A stretch of DNA of 17,671 nt from an uncultured Pseudomonadales bacterium (GTDB lineage: Bacteria; Pseudomonadota; Gammaproteobacteria; Pseudomonadales; Cellvibrionaceae), in contig CALIUX010000190.1 in assembly GCA_938048505.1 (NCBI GenBank), forward strand, positions 1 through 17,671, in the 5' to 3' direction. Positions 7,614-15,531 of the stretch are shown piece after piece; within the stretch, counting starts at the first letter, position 1, and each line of letters starts with the position of its first letter. Below the pieces are notes generated by a model. The model was not told the origin of the DNA. It saw only the letters and a list, made by a program, of their open reading frames with translations, and did not search any database. Made by a program: the position numbers and the translations under genes.

Positions 7614-8742
7614 TGTTGAGTGGCTTATGTGGCTGCATGGGTAACTCGAGTATCACTTCGACACCCTGGGCTTTATTATCGATGCGGAAATCATAGGCAT
7701 CACGATACGTTTGCTGTAAGCGCTTTTTAACATTGCTCAACCCTACGCCAAGCTCGAGTTGTTGCTCCTCATAAAACCCGACGCCATTGTCACCAATTGT
7801 GATGATTAGAGTACCTTGTGAAATTTGAGAGTGAATAGACAATAGTCCAACTGTATTCTCCAGAGCTTCTAGTCCATGTTTAAGTGCGTTCTCAACGATG
7901 GGTTGCAGAATAAGCGCGGGGACAGGAGTTTTCATAGCCGCAGGGTCGTAGTGCTTTTCGACTTTCAGCTTATCACTAAAGCGAATACTCTCGATCATCA
8001 GGTAGCCATCTAACATATTGAGCTCATACTCTAGCGGAACCCATTGTTGCTCCGGCTCGGTCAGGGTGTACCTAAAAAAGCGGCTTAAATGGCCGATCAT
8101 CTCCCTAGCTTTTTGGTTTTCCTCTTTTAAAACCAATACAGAAATGCTATTGAGTGTATTAAATAGGAAGTGCGGATTCACTTGCATTCTTAAGGCATGC
8201 AGCTTGGCATCCGATAACTGTCTAGATAACTCGGCAGCCTCTTGTTGATTGTCCAGAGCAAGCTGATAAAAATTTTTCACATTAAAGCTGGTGATAAAAA
8301 TTATGTAGATGATGGCATTTAATAAGAAGAAGGTGTCGTTGAAAAACTGTTTGCCGATATGTTGCCTTAGTAATAGGGGATCGGCTGTATCACTTGTGAT
8401 ATCAAAAATATAAAAGTACACACCTGCTAAAGTTGCATGCATTAGTGATACAAGAATCAGCAATAGTAAATGTAGCGCAGTTTGCCTAGGCCAATTGTTT
8501 GGAGTGATTGATAATCTAAGAGACAGAAACAGTATGACCGGCGATAAAAATACCCAAGGCAACCATATGTTGAGTAACAGATATTTTATATGGTTAAGGT
8601 TATCAAACTGGAAATCATCAACGGTAAAGTAGCCGATAATCTGCGCCATGAATAAATAGAGTGCCGGCCCGATAAAGAACGACATGAGTAATATCAAGGT
8701 GTGGCGCAAGAGGCCTTTAGAGTGTCTATTTGGATTTGGCAA
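7606..8742 (-). CDS. LytS/AlgZ-type membrane sensor histidine kinase
   Basis: The 378-residue product has four hydrophobic segments (about 13-37, 55-77, 88-112 and 134-153), a coiled-coil linker (158-185), then the His_kinase domain of the LytS family with phosphoacceptor His191 in QVNPHFLFNTLN. The ATP-binding part shows the N-box PIVENALKHG (Asn285), DNGVG (Asp318) and a glycine-rich GVGLSN (332-337). It autophosphorylates and passes phosphate to the LytTR regulator whose gene overlaps its 3' end. No periplasmic ligand domain is seen, so sensing may occur in the membrane. The first possible codon is a TTG at 8742 with no clear ribosome binding site; a stop lies a few codons upstream, and the TTG at codon 12, with AAAGG ahead of it, is an alternative. 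The N-terminus is therefore uncertain. Confidence 0.93.
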   Translation of the reverse strand: MPNPNRHSKGLLRHTLILLMSFFIGPALYLFMAQIIGYFTVDDFQFDNLNHIKYLLLNIWLPWVFLSPVILFLSLRLSITPNNWPRQTALHLLLLILVSLMHATLAGVYFYIFDITSDTADPLLLRQHIGKQFFNDTFFLLNAIIYIIFITSFNVKNFYQLALDNQQEAAELSRQLSDAKLHALRMQVNPHFLFNTLNSISVLVLKEENQKAREMIGHLSRFFRYTLTEPEQQWVPLEYELNMLDGYLMIESIRFSDKLKVEKHYDPAAMKTPVPALILQPIVENALKHGLEALENTVGLLSIHSQISQGTLIITIGDNGVGFYEEQQLELGVGLSNVKKRLQQTYRDAYDFRIDNKAQGVEVILELPMQPHKPLNNE

Positions 8743-9561
8743 GGTAAGTAGTGCTTATCAGTCTTACTGGGCGATACGCGTAGCTATCATTCGATTAGCG
8801 TGATGTGCGACTATCTTGGGTATTAATCAATATCAGATTGTTAGCCAGTCTACGATAGGGTTTACCCATATACCAGTTCCAAGCGCCAAACAACAGAAAG
8901 CTGCGGTGAATAACTGCAAGTATGAAAAATAAACATATTTGCAGTCCTTATAGATGAGGAAATTGGAAATAGTTAATCATTAAATATTTAAGGGGACACA
9001 CTCCAATTTGAAAAGTCTCCCCTCCGAGGGGCGCAACCATCTATGAAGGACTTTTGTTCGATAAGTATTTAGGGTGCGTACCCTTCATAGCGCTTTTTTG
9101 AATTTTACTGTGAGTTGCATTTATAAGTTGAATCCGCGACACACAACATCTCTTCTTGCAGCCACTTATTCTGACTAAAACAGGTTAACCCACACCAAGC
9201 AAGCTGATCTCAAAGTAATCAATGAGCTCTTAAAGTATGCTACAGAGGCCATTTAACAGTGTTTTACATTCAGCATGGTCAATTTCCTACAAAGCCAGTG
9301 CAGGATGGAGGCTATTCTCCCCCTCTTCGCAAGAGCATAATGACTCCACCAACACGGATGATGGTCAGGACGAAGAGGAAACAACAGCAGGATGCTAACG
9401 CAGGAGCGTAGGGAAGTGGATGACGGCTAGGAATATCAGGATGATAAGGCCATAGGACACCGCAAATGATTTGCACTGGAACAATTGCTAGGCGGCTGCA
9501 ACTGGACTGCGGCCACCCTTGCATACCACGTTTATTCAGTTTTAGATGTACTAACTCAGAC
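8743..9561. other. long intergenic region between kinase and anti-sigma genes
   Basis: About 820 bases with no gene I can support. It should contain the promoter of the kinase/regulator pair (near 8743-8900) and the 3' end of the sigma/anti-sigma transcript. The outstanding element is the nested set of inverted repeats at 9011-9099. The part from 9310 to 9540 has a different, more GC-rich texture and holds CCTCTTCG near 9323-9330 with a CGAAGAGG copy near 9371-9378; it may be a decayed element, but no family is recognisable. Confidence 0.5.
9011..9099. repeat. nested inverted repeats, terminator-like or mobile-element remnant
   Basis: Four inverted pairs lie within 90 bases: AAAAGTC (9011-9017) with GACTTTT (9049-9055); CCCCT (9019-9023) with AGGGG (9027-9031); CTATGAAGG (9041-9049) with CCTTCATAG (9082-9090); and AGGGT (9071-9075) with ACCCT (9080-9084). 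The last two overlap and cannot form together. A run of six T (9094-9099) follows the third stem on the plus strand. On the minus strand the GGGG stem is followed by AGACTTTT, so each strand has a terminator-like end. It may be a transcription end of the anti-sigma unit, a structured RNA, or the edge of a lost element. Confidence 0.5.
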
Positions 9562-10335
9562 TTAGGACTGTAATTTAAACGCATTCTTCAATTGATTGGC
9601 AGCTTGCTGAATAAAAGCATCGTCACTCCCACCAATCAATAGAAACTCATATCCCCCTGTTACCCATGTCGCAGAACTCATGCCCTCTCTTATTTCCAAA
9701 TTGAAATTATCATTGTCTTTTACTTTGCTCTGATGCTTTGTTACACACAATGCGACTGGTGTTATGCCATCCAATAAAAAAGCAAATTGGACAACCTTAG
9801 ATTGTTTATATGCGAGTACTTGAGCTCGCTCAAAGCTTAGACCGTCAACGGTGCCAGCTGACTCCAATGAATATTGCAATGGAATATGCTTTTTAACCCG
9901 CTCAAGGCTTTCCCGTTTTTGGCTAACAGAAAAGTCCAACGAAGCGAGTGTTTCTTGCGTATACATGACCTGATAGGCTGCCGCATACGCTTTCCAATCA
10001 TCTAAAAAATTTTCATCCTTTAATAGCGTATGATTCCCAAACCACCCCATACCAACCAGCAACACCGCTGCAGCAGATTGCCATAGAAAAAAGTATTTCT
10101 TCTTGGTCTTGGCTGACTTATTTTCAACGTGAGAAGACCCAACAGCAGAAGTCTCAAGCAAACTATCAAATGCACTAGAACAAGCTGCCCTATCAAAAGA
10201 TAAACGATCTAACTGCGCACGAAGATCCGCATCGTATTTTAATGCACTTTCAACTTCGTCTTTAGGAACATAATCATACTCACCATCAAGGTAAGCCGTC
10301 AGCTGCTCATCTGTAAATTTTATTTTGCTTTTCAT
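9562..10335 (-). CDS. transmembrane anti-sigma factor, partner of the ECF sigma factor
   Basis: This 257-residue protein has an N-terminal cytoplasmic region starting with FTDEQLTAYLDGEY, the opening seen in many anti-sigma factors, followed by a helical stretch to about residue 60. There is no HxxxCxxC zinc motif, so it is not a ZAS-type redox sensor. A basic stretch (74-80) leads to one membrane segment at about 81-100, and the C-terminal 155 residues should be periplasmic or extracellular. That part ends in a beta-rich module (VVQFAFLLDG, then EFLLIGG) of unknown ligand. Such proteins hold the sigma factor at the membrane until a signal triggers release, often by proteolysis. It follows the sigma gene on the same strand after 138 bases. 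The ribosome binding site is weak. Confidence 0.82.
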   Translation of the reverse strand: MKSKIKFTDEQLTAYLDGEYDYVPKDEVESALKYDADLRAQLDRLSFDRAACSSAFDSLLETSAVGSSHVENKSAKTKKKYFFLWQSAAAVLLVGMGWFGNHTLLKDENFLDDWKAYAAAYQVMYTQETLASLDFSVSQKRESLERVKKHIPLQYSLESAGTVDGLSFERAQVLAYKQSKVVQFAFLLDGITPVALCVTKHQSKVKDNDNFNLEIREGMSSATWVTGGYEFLLIGGSDDAFIQQAANQLKNAFKLQS

Positions 10336-10473
10336 ATAGCATCATTTTTTAGCTCGTCAGAATAATCAATTGTACAAGAAGCCTTGAGCACTCCAACCAA
10401 TTAAAGCTATTACCTCATTAATATTGCTGAATTATGTATCAACTGAATCATCTATTTTATCGTGATCATATCT

Positions 10474-10986
10474 TTAGCTTAGCGCTTGGCTTAGTTTACT
10501 TCTTGCAACAGATAGACGACTCATGACAGTGCCCACTGGAATACCCAATGATTCAGAGGCCTCTCGGTAAGAATAACCCTCAATATAAACCAAATATACT
10601 GTGATACGCTGCGCCTCAGGTAAAGCGATTACAGCCATTATCATTTGGCGATGAGATAACTGAATATCAGGAGACTGCTGTGCATCAAATAAATCTTCGC
10701 TATCAATAGAGCTTAAGCCGCCACCGCGCCGAATGGATTCTGAACGCAATTCATTAAACCAAATACGCTGCGCAATACGAAATACCCAGCGATCAAATTG
10801 TGTGCCGGCTTCAAACTGGTGGGATTTCTCTAAAACTCTCACACTTGCAGCCTGTGCTAAGTCATTAGCTTGGTCCAGATTGCCTGTAAGCGCTAAACAA
10901 TAGCGCCACAGTCGAGCATAGCCTCCTTGCAACGACTCATTAATCGTCGGATTTTTAACAAGCTTACCCTTAATTTTTGAGATCAT
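10474..10986 (-). CDS. ECF-type RNA polymerase sigma factor
   Basis: Using the ATG at 10986 the protein has 170 residues, normal for the ECF family. Region sigma2 covers about 12-80, with DLAQAASVRVLEK and FDRWVFRIAQRIWFNELR, the core-binding and -10-recognising helices. A linker with SIDSEDLFD follows, then sigma4 (about 115-168) with LPEAQRITVYLVYIEGYSY and the helix-turn-helix EASESLGIPVGTVMSRL for the -35 element. An upstream TTG at 11016 would add 10 residues, but its GAGG lies only 2 bases away; the ATG has GAGG about 11 bases ahead and is preferred with moderate certainty. The anti-sigma gene follows directly. The target regulon is unknown; the adjacent spondin/CHRD gene is the obvious candidate. 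Confidence 0.92.
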   Translation of the reverse strand: MISKIKGKLVKNPTINESLQGGYARLWRYCLALTGNLDQANDLAQAASVRVLEKSHQFEAGTQFDRWVFRIAQRIWFNELRSESIRRGGGLSSIDSEDLFDAQQSPDIQLSHRQMIMAVIALPEAQRITVYLVYIEGYSYREASESLGIPVGTVMSRLSVARSKLSQALS

Positions 10987-11170
10987 ATTGTTAAGAACCT
11001 CAATTACTTGAGGCAATACCTCGTTACAACTCAGTGTAGAATATCAATGTGTAGATAGACATGGTGTATTCATACTTTAACCTAAATCATACCGCCGTTT
11101 AATCACAAAAGAGTCTCTTTTTATTACATCAAAAAATATACAAATTCATACTCTCAATAATAAAATGCTT

Positions 11171-11201
11171 AAAATAGGCCTATAACATATATAGGCCTAT
11201 T
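11171..11201 (-). terminator. rho-independent terminator of the spondin/CHRD gene
   Basis: AATAGGCCTATA at 11173-11184 and TATAGGCCTATT at 11190-11201 form a perfect 12-bp stem with a 5-base loop. It lies 24 bases past the stop of the spondin/CHRD gene. On the minus strand TT follows the stem, making a short run of four T with the stem end, then AAGC; the stem symmetry would also stop transcription from the other side in part. It separates this gene from the sigma/anti-sigma unit. Confidence 0.75.
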
Positions 11202-11224
11202 CCTTTGTAAGATAAGAGATCAGA

Positions 11225-12433
11225 TTATTTCAAATAAACTTGACCACGAATCTCACCAGATGGCACTTGATCAGTATGAATATTAATATAGACATTACCT
11301 GCCGTCATTTCTGCTACTAATGCATCGAGCGGCTTGCCTTGAAAAGAACCCACCAAATCATCGCTATCGAACGTGACGGCTAGCTTTTTCAAACGATTGC
11401 CATATTGTATTTTATGTGCATCATCTTGCAATAAATTGACCGCCACCTCTCCATTTGCACCTGGCTCACCAATATGAAGGTGCGCAGCCGTTACATTATT
11501 TAAGCCAAACGCTTTCATTTTAAACTTTAATTTTTCGCCATTATCAATCAACTTAAGCCAGGCAAAAGCTTGCGCTTTAGAACTATTTTGCGGAACTTCT
11601 TGGGCGCTATTAACAACACTTTTAAAATGTAATGTCTCTGTAATTGCCGGCGCTGCACTAAATGAAAATTTAACAAAAGAATAACCAGGGGCTAAGAAGT
11701 TTGCCTCAGAAAATCGAGCAGTTGCTAATATATTTGGGGTGCCATTACGGTCATTTGGTGCCTGAAAACCCACCTCGGCCAGATCAGACCCAATTGTCCC
11801 AATTACACCGTTCTCATCAATACCAGTATTCGGTGCGCTTTGACCAAAAAATGCCGTATTCTGAGGGAGCTCGTCATTCACCTCTGTTCCCGCATCAAGC
11901 GCTTCACTACCTGCAACAAAAAAACTCTGCGCTACAAACTGGCCATTTTCATCAAAAATGCGATGCGCTCTGGGATTACCATTTGCAATACAGAAATCAT
12001 TACTAGGGATAATCATTGATGCATAGCTAAAGTACTTGTTTGGACCATTAGCATCTATCAAGAAGGTTTGAGATGTGATTTCGCCTGGATCAATTGGGCC
12101 TTCTGTCAACGCGCTGCCCAATACTGTTGCATGAGCACCTAAAGGCTGTAGCTGCTCAAAATCACTAGAAATTTGAGCAGTGCTACCATCTTCACATAAA
12201 CTTTCTAAGGCATTAGAGCCCTGAATCGGGTCATTACTGGCAGGAGTATTGCCATCATAGGTATCAAACGCTTGTCCATCATGAAGTCCAACCCACATTG
12301 GCGTGAGAAACGTACCTCTATCAGGGGAGACATTTTCTATTGAAACCTTAACGCGTTGCACTTCAGCATTGGCAGATAATGCCAAAGCAGCCATTGAAAG
12401 TGCAACTACATGAGTCAAACATTTAACCTTCAT
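11225..12433 (-). CDS. secreted spondin-domain and CHRD-domain protein
   Basis: The chosen ATG at 12433 gives 402 residues and has a GAGGA site 8 bases upstream; the open frame extends 26 codons further to 12511 but that start has no ribosome binding site. Residues 1-23 form a signal peptide (MKVKCLTHVVALSMAALALS, then ANA). A spondin_N-like domain covers about 25-215 (VKVSIENVSPDRGTFLTP and WVGLHDGQAFDTYD at its beginning; ASMIIPSND further on). A CHRD domain covers 266-402 (SAQEVP, AAHLHIGEPGANG, YINIHTDQVPSGEIRGQV). Both domains are typical of extracellular or periplasmic proteins; no enzyme activity is known for them. It has its own terminator and stands just upstream of the ECF sigma/anti-sigma pair on the same strand, so control by that sigma factor is plausible but not shown. 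Confidence 0.85.
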   Translation of the reverse strand: MKVKCLTHVVALSMAALALSANAEVQRVKVSIENVSPDRGTFLTPMWVGLHDGQAFDTYDGNTPASNDPIQGSNALESLCEDGSTAQISSDFEQLQPLGAHATVLGSALTEGPIDPGEITSQTFLIDANGPNKYFSYASMIIPSNDFCIANGNPRAHRIFDENGQFVAQSFFVAGSEALDAGTEVNDELPQNTAFFGQSAPNTGIDENGVIGTIGSDLAEVGFQAPNDRNGTPNILATARFSEANFLAPGYSFVKFSFSAAPAITETLHFKSVVNSAQEVPQNSSKAQAFAWLKLIDNGEKLKFKMKAFGLNNVTAAHLHIGEPGANGEVAVNLLQDDAHKIQYGNRLKKLAVTFDSDDLVGSFQGKPLDALVAEMTAGNVYINIHTDQVPSGEIRGQVYLK

Positions 12434-12647
12434 ACTTTTATTCCTCAATATTGTATTTAGACCTAGAGAGCCAACTGCAAGCAACGCCATCAACACCGCA
12501 ATCAGAGTCATCTCATAGAGTGGGGTCTATACAAAACACATCACAGAGGAATTTATTCATTCAAAGCACAAAAACAAAACTAATTGACCTGATAGGTTTT
12601 TAAAATCAAAGGAGAAAAAAGAGAGAAGAAGTTACTAGCAGGCGTAA

Positions 12648-12681
12648 AAAAGCCGCTGCAAGTTACCCTGCAACGGCTTTT
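12648..12681 (-). terminator. rho-independent terminator of the MscS gene
   Basis: AAAAGCCGCTGCA at 12648-12660 pairs with TGCAACGGCTTTT at 12669-12681 (12 matches and one mismatch or wobble) around an 8-base loop. Read on the minus strand, the stem ends in a run of six T. It begins 19 bases after the MscS stop codon. On the plus strand the stem also ends in TTTT, so it can act both ways. Confidence 0.88.
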
Positions 12682-12699
12682 GTATTTGAACTGTATTAC

Positions 12700-13530
12700 T
12701 TATGAATCTTTTTGAACATGTACATCGCGCTGAGGGAATGGAATAGTCAAACCCGCTTCTTCAATAGCGCCTTTTAATAATGGACGTGCGTCAAAGAAAA
12801 ACGACCAGTAGTCTTCTGTTTTAACAAAAGCACGAACCATAAAATCAACTGAGCTTTCACCTAAATCAACCACCGCTACAACGTTATCTTCTTCTTGCAG
12901 GATGCGGCTATCATTTTTTAGCACTGCTTCCATAGCGGCTTTGCCTTTTGCAATATCGTCTGAGTACGCGATACCAATAGGAATTTCTACAGCTCGCACT
13001 TCGCTCGCGGTGTGGTTAATAATATTTCCATTCGCAAGTGGGCCATTTGGAATAATAACTGTTCGCTTATCAAAAGTTGAAAAGACCGTTACAAAAATAC
13101 CAATATCTTTTACGATACCTTCAAGACCTTGCGCTTCAACATAGTCACCCACTTTAAAGGGGCGGAAGATAAGGATCATCACGCCGCCTGCAAAGTTCGA
13201 CAAACTGCCCTGCAGTGCTAAACCCACAGCAAGACCCGCAGCACCTAGGATTGCAACAAATGAGGTTGTCTCAATACCCACCATGGACGCAACGCTGATG
13301 ATCAGTAGTACTTTTAAGACAATTTCAAATATATTGGAGAGGAACTTAGCCAATGTTTCATCAGGCAAGCCCTTAGTTGAATAGTTACGTACAACATTAC
13401 TTAGCCGACCAATAATCCAAAGACCAATAACCAGCACCAGCAACGCAAGAACGATACGACCGCCATAAATTGTCACCAGCTCCCAAATACGCTCAAACTG
13501 ATTTTCAAAATTTATCTGTAGATCTTCCAC
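12700..13530 (-). CDS. mscS: small-conductance mechanosensitive channel, MscS family
   Basis: This 276-residue inner-membrane protein opens under membrane tension to release solutes on osmotic downshock. It is close to the 286 residues of E. coli MscS. Three membrane segments are visible: about 24-42, 67-86 and the pore-lining TM3 at 91-123, which is rich in Gly and Ala (ILGAAGLAVGLALQGSLSN). The signature IFRPFKVGDYVE (121-132) starts the beta domain, followed by TVIIPNGPLANGNIINH and the cytoplasmic vestibule domain to the end. The GTG start at 13530 is supported by AGAGGA 7 bases upstream; an ATG two bases further upstream is out of frame. It appears monocistronic, with a strong terminator just after it. 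Confidence 0.95.
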   Translation of the reverse strand: MEDLQINFENQFERIWELVTIYGGRIVLALLVLVIGLWIIGRLSNVVRNYSTKGLPDETLAKFLSNIFEIVLKVLLIISVASMVGIETTSFVAILGAAGLAVGLALQGSLSNFAGGVMILIFRPFKVGDYVEAQGLEGIVKDIGIFVTVFSTFDKRTVIIPNGPLANGNIINHTASEVRAVEIPIGIAYSDDIAKGKAAMEAVLKNDSRILQEEDNVVAVVDLGESSVDFMVRAFVKTEDYWSFFFDARPLLKGAIEEAGLTIPFPQRDVHVQKDS

Positions 13531-13674
13531 ATTGAATTCCTCTATTTATAAAAAGTAAGGTAGTTATTTTTAAAACATAAACCTGAAGAAAGTACTAATA
13601 AGACATCGAGCATCACAGTAATACATTAGAATGTAAAACGCTGTAAAAACCCTAATACAAAGTACGGATAAGAC

Positions 13675-14916
13675 TTATGATGGCATTAATTGCTTCAGAA
13701 TAGAATCATATTCATGATACAAATTAGCCCAAGAGGGTATTTTTTTAAAATAAGGCGCAGCATCCAACAGATTGGCATTCAGCAGCAGATCACTTGCACT
13801 TTCAGCATTACCATGAACATATAAGTATTCCTGATTAAAGAAATTGGGGTATGCAAGTTCATTTGGCAGCACAGGGATACACCCCGCTGCAACAGCATCC
13901 ATAACCGCTAACCCTTGAAACTCATGCAGTGCAGTCGATAAGACAATGTCACTTTCAACTAACGCAGCCTGGTACTGCTCAACGGGCAAGTACCCCCAAG
14001 CACCCAGCCAGCCCTGATCCATTAAAATCTTTTTGATTAATTCAAAAGCTGGCGGCACCTGCCGAAAACGCTGCCCGACAATATGCCATATCATATTCTT
14101 GTGAGGAGCCAGAGCTGCAAGACGCTCTAGTATGGCCAAGAGAAACTCTGGCCCTTTATCGTACTCCCAACGATGATTCCAAATCACTGTTAAGGTCTCA
14201 CTCCCACAGTTTTGAGACGATTGATAACTCAGCTTACGCCGTTGAGCTAATTCAAAACAGCTGTCTTCGAGTGGAACAGGCAATATTGTTGTTTTTTCTA
14301 AAATAATAGAAGGGATACCTGCAGGCACATGATCAGGCAGTTTTTTAAGTAGCTTTTTTAAGCCGTTAATAAAAGTGTGGAAATTATAATCACTATTGAA
14401 TACAACATGATCAGCAGCCAATGCCGAATACAAGCTCACCATTTGTGGCTCAACAGACTGCCGCTTTAATTGAGGCTTATGGCTATTAGAATGGCGGCTA
14501 TTGGATGGTGTGCCATCACAGTTAGACGTACTGCCATGCGTAAAATTAAGCGGGTATGCAAATTGATTCTCATGGAAATAGAGTAGCGTTTTCACATGGC
14601 TCAACTCAGGTACCAGCCCTTTGAGGGTTGCCAAGTCAACCATAGACGTAGCAATAATAGCGCTCCACTGGCGAGACACTAGAACCTGATTATGTGTTAG
14701 CGCCCATGTTAAGGCATTGCCACGCACTCGCCAATTAAAATAGCGCGCAGGTAGTGTTAAGACTTCAAAGTGATACTGATTAAAAGTGCGTACTAGCCCT
14801 GTGTGCCAACGCTTATGGCTTTCTGCATCATAAGCAGATAAAACTAATATATAGGGCTTTTCCTTTGAGCAATTTAAACCAGAGCTATCTAAACGAGAAG
14901 TGGTAGGATCATTCAC
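13675..14916 (-). CDS. DUF3524 glycosyltransferase, putative tRNA-queuosine alpha-mannosyltransferase
   Basis: The 413-residue product carries the strongly conserved DUF3524 N-terminal domain: LVLSAYDAESHKRWHTG (25-41), LTLPARYFNWRVRGNALTWA (53-72), ATSMVDLATLKGLVPEL (89-105) and YFHENQFAYPL (113-123). A GT4-type C-terminal domain follows, with IWNHRWEYDKGPEF and a late HEFQGLAVMDAVAAGCIPVLPNE stretch that resembles the donor-binding EX7E region. The human relative GTDC1 (QTMAN) adds mannose to queuosine in tRNA-Asp; the bacterial enzyme may do the same, but its substrate is inferred. Residues 128-155 are a low-complexity Ser/Asn/His insertion between conserved blocks. The GTG at 14916 directly follows an in-frame TGA, so no earlier start is possible; its ribosome binding site is weak. 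No queuosine synthesis gene is in the window. Confidence 0.85.
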   Translation of the reverse strand: MNDPTTSRLDSSGLNCSKEKPYILVLSAYDAESHKRWHTGLVRTFNQYHFEVLTLPARYFNWRVRGNALTWALTHNQVLVSRQWSAIIATSMVDLATLKGLVPELSHVKTLLYFHENQFAYPLNFTHGSTSNCDGTPSNSRHSNSHKPQLKRQSVEPQMVSLYSALAADHVVFNSDYNFHTFINGLKKLLKKLPDHVPAGIPSIILEKTTILPVPLEDSCFELAQRRKLSYQSSQNCGSETLTVIWNHRWEYDKGPEFLLAILERLAALAPHKNMIWHIVGQRFRQVPPAFELIKKILMDQGWLGAWGYLPVEQYQAALVESDIVLSTALHEFQGLAVMDAVAAGCIPVLPNELAYPNFFNQEYLYVHGNAESASDLLLNANLLDAAPYFKKIPSWANLYHEYDSILKQLMPS

Positions 14917-14944
14917 TCAATATCAAGCCTTATATTGATAGAGG

Positions 14945-15008
14945 AGTAATGACTAAACAATTAATGATTTAACCGCTACTTATTTAGTCATTACTTGTTT
15001 AGCCATTA
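14945..15008. repeat. three copies of a TTTAGYCATTA motif, one inverted
   Basis: AGTAATGACTAAA at 14945-14957 and TTTAGTCATTACT at 14983-14995 are perfect 13-bp inverted copies with a 25-base spacer. A third, direct copy, TTTAGCCATTA, follows at 14998-15008, 15 bases after the second. The group lies between the hinT stop and the glycosyltransferase start on the minus strand. It could form a terminator-like stem or bind a regulator; no long T-run follows. Confidence 0.5.
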
Positions 15009-15027
15009 ACAGCTCACTCACTAGCAT

Positions 15028-15372
15028 TTAAACCATTGCTTGCTCTTCAAAACGCTTACCTGCAACAAGGTGCAAATGCAAATGAAAGACCGTCTGCCCT
15101 GCCCCAGCGCCATTATTAACAATTAAACGAAACGCCTCTTCAACACCTAATTCACGCGATAACTGACCGGCAACTAACATTAAGTGACCCATTAATGCTT
15201 GATCATCTTTTTGCGCATCAGCGAGTTTTTCAATGGGCTTTTTAGGAATAATTAATACATGCACCGGCGCTTGTGGTGCAATATCGTTTATGGCGATACA
15301 GAATTCATCTTCATAGATTTTATCTGCAGGAATGGTTCCGGCAATAATTTTACTGAAAATAGACTCACTCAT
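15028..15372 (-). CDS. hinT: HinT-type histidine triad nucleotide hydrolase
   Basis: This 114-residue cytoplasmic protein has the histidine triad FHLHLHLVAGK with His97, His99 and His101 near the C-terminus, and the family opening IFSKIIAGTIPADKIYEDE. HinT proteins are homodimeric purine nucleoside phosphoramidases that cleave AMP-lysine and similar substrates. Length and motifs match the family in full. The ATG has AGGA 7 bases upstream. It follows the YcaR-like gene on the same strand after 159 bases and probably has its own promoter there. Confidence 0.95.
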   Translation of the reverse strand: MSESIFSKIIAGTIPADKIYEDEFCIAINDIAPQAPVHVLIIPKKPIEKLADAQKDDQALMGHLMLVAGQLSRELGVEEAFRLIVNNGAGAGQTVFHLHLHLVAGKRFEEQAMV

Positions 15373-15531
15373 CGTTATTTCCTGTTATCTCTTGATCGCA
15401 TCTGCATAGCTACCACTTTTTAAAGCTGCAGTAGTTGCTTAATAGTTTTTACTATGGTCTTTCACAACCGCTTGCATCATCTCTACAAACCATTAAGACC
15501 TAGCCGTTAAAAAAGCCCATCTCATTACGCA

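Noticed and set aside
9312..9584. 90-codon minus-strand open frame
   Set aside because: It overlaps the 3' end of the anti-sigma gene, has no ribosome binding site and no recognisable protein features beyond a hydrophobic stretch.
12434..12511. 26-codon upstream extension of the spondin/CHRD gene
   Set aside because: The first ATG has no ribosome binding site, and the inner ATG at 12433 has both a good site and a normal signal peptide.
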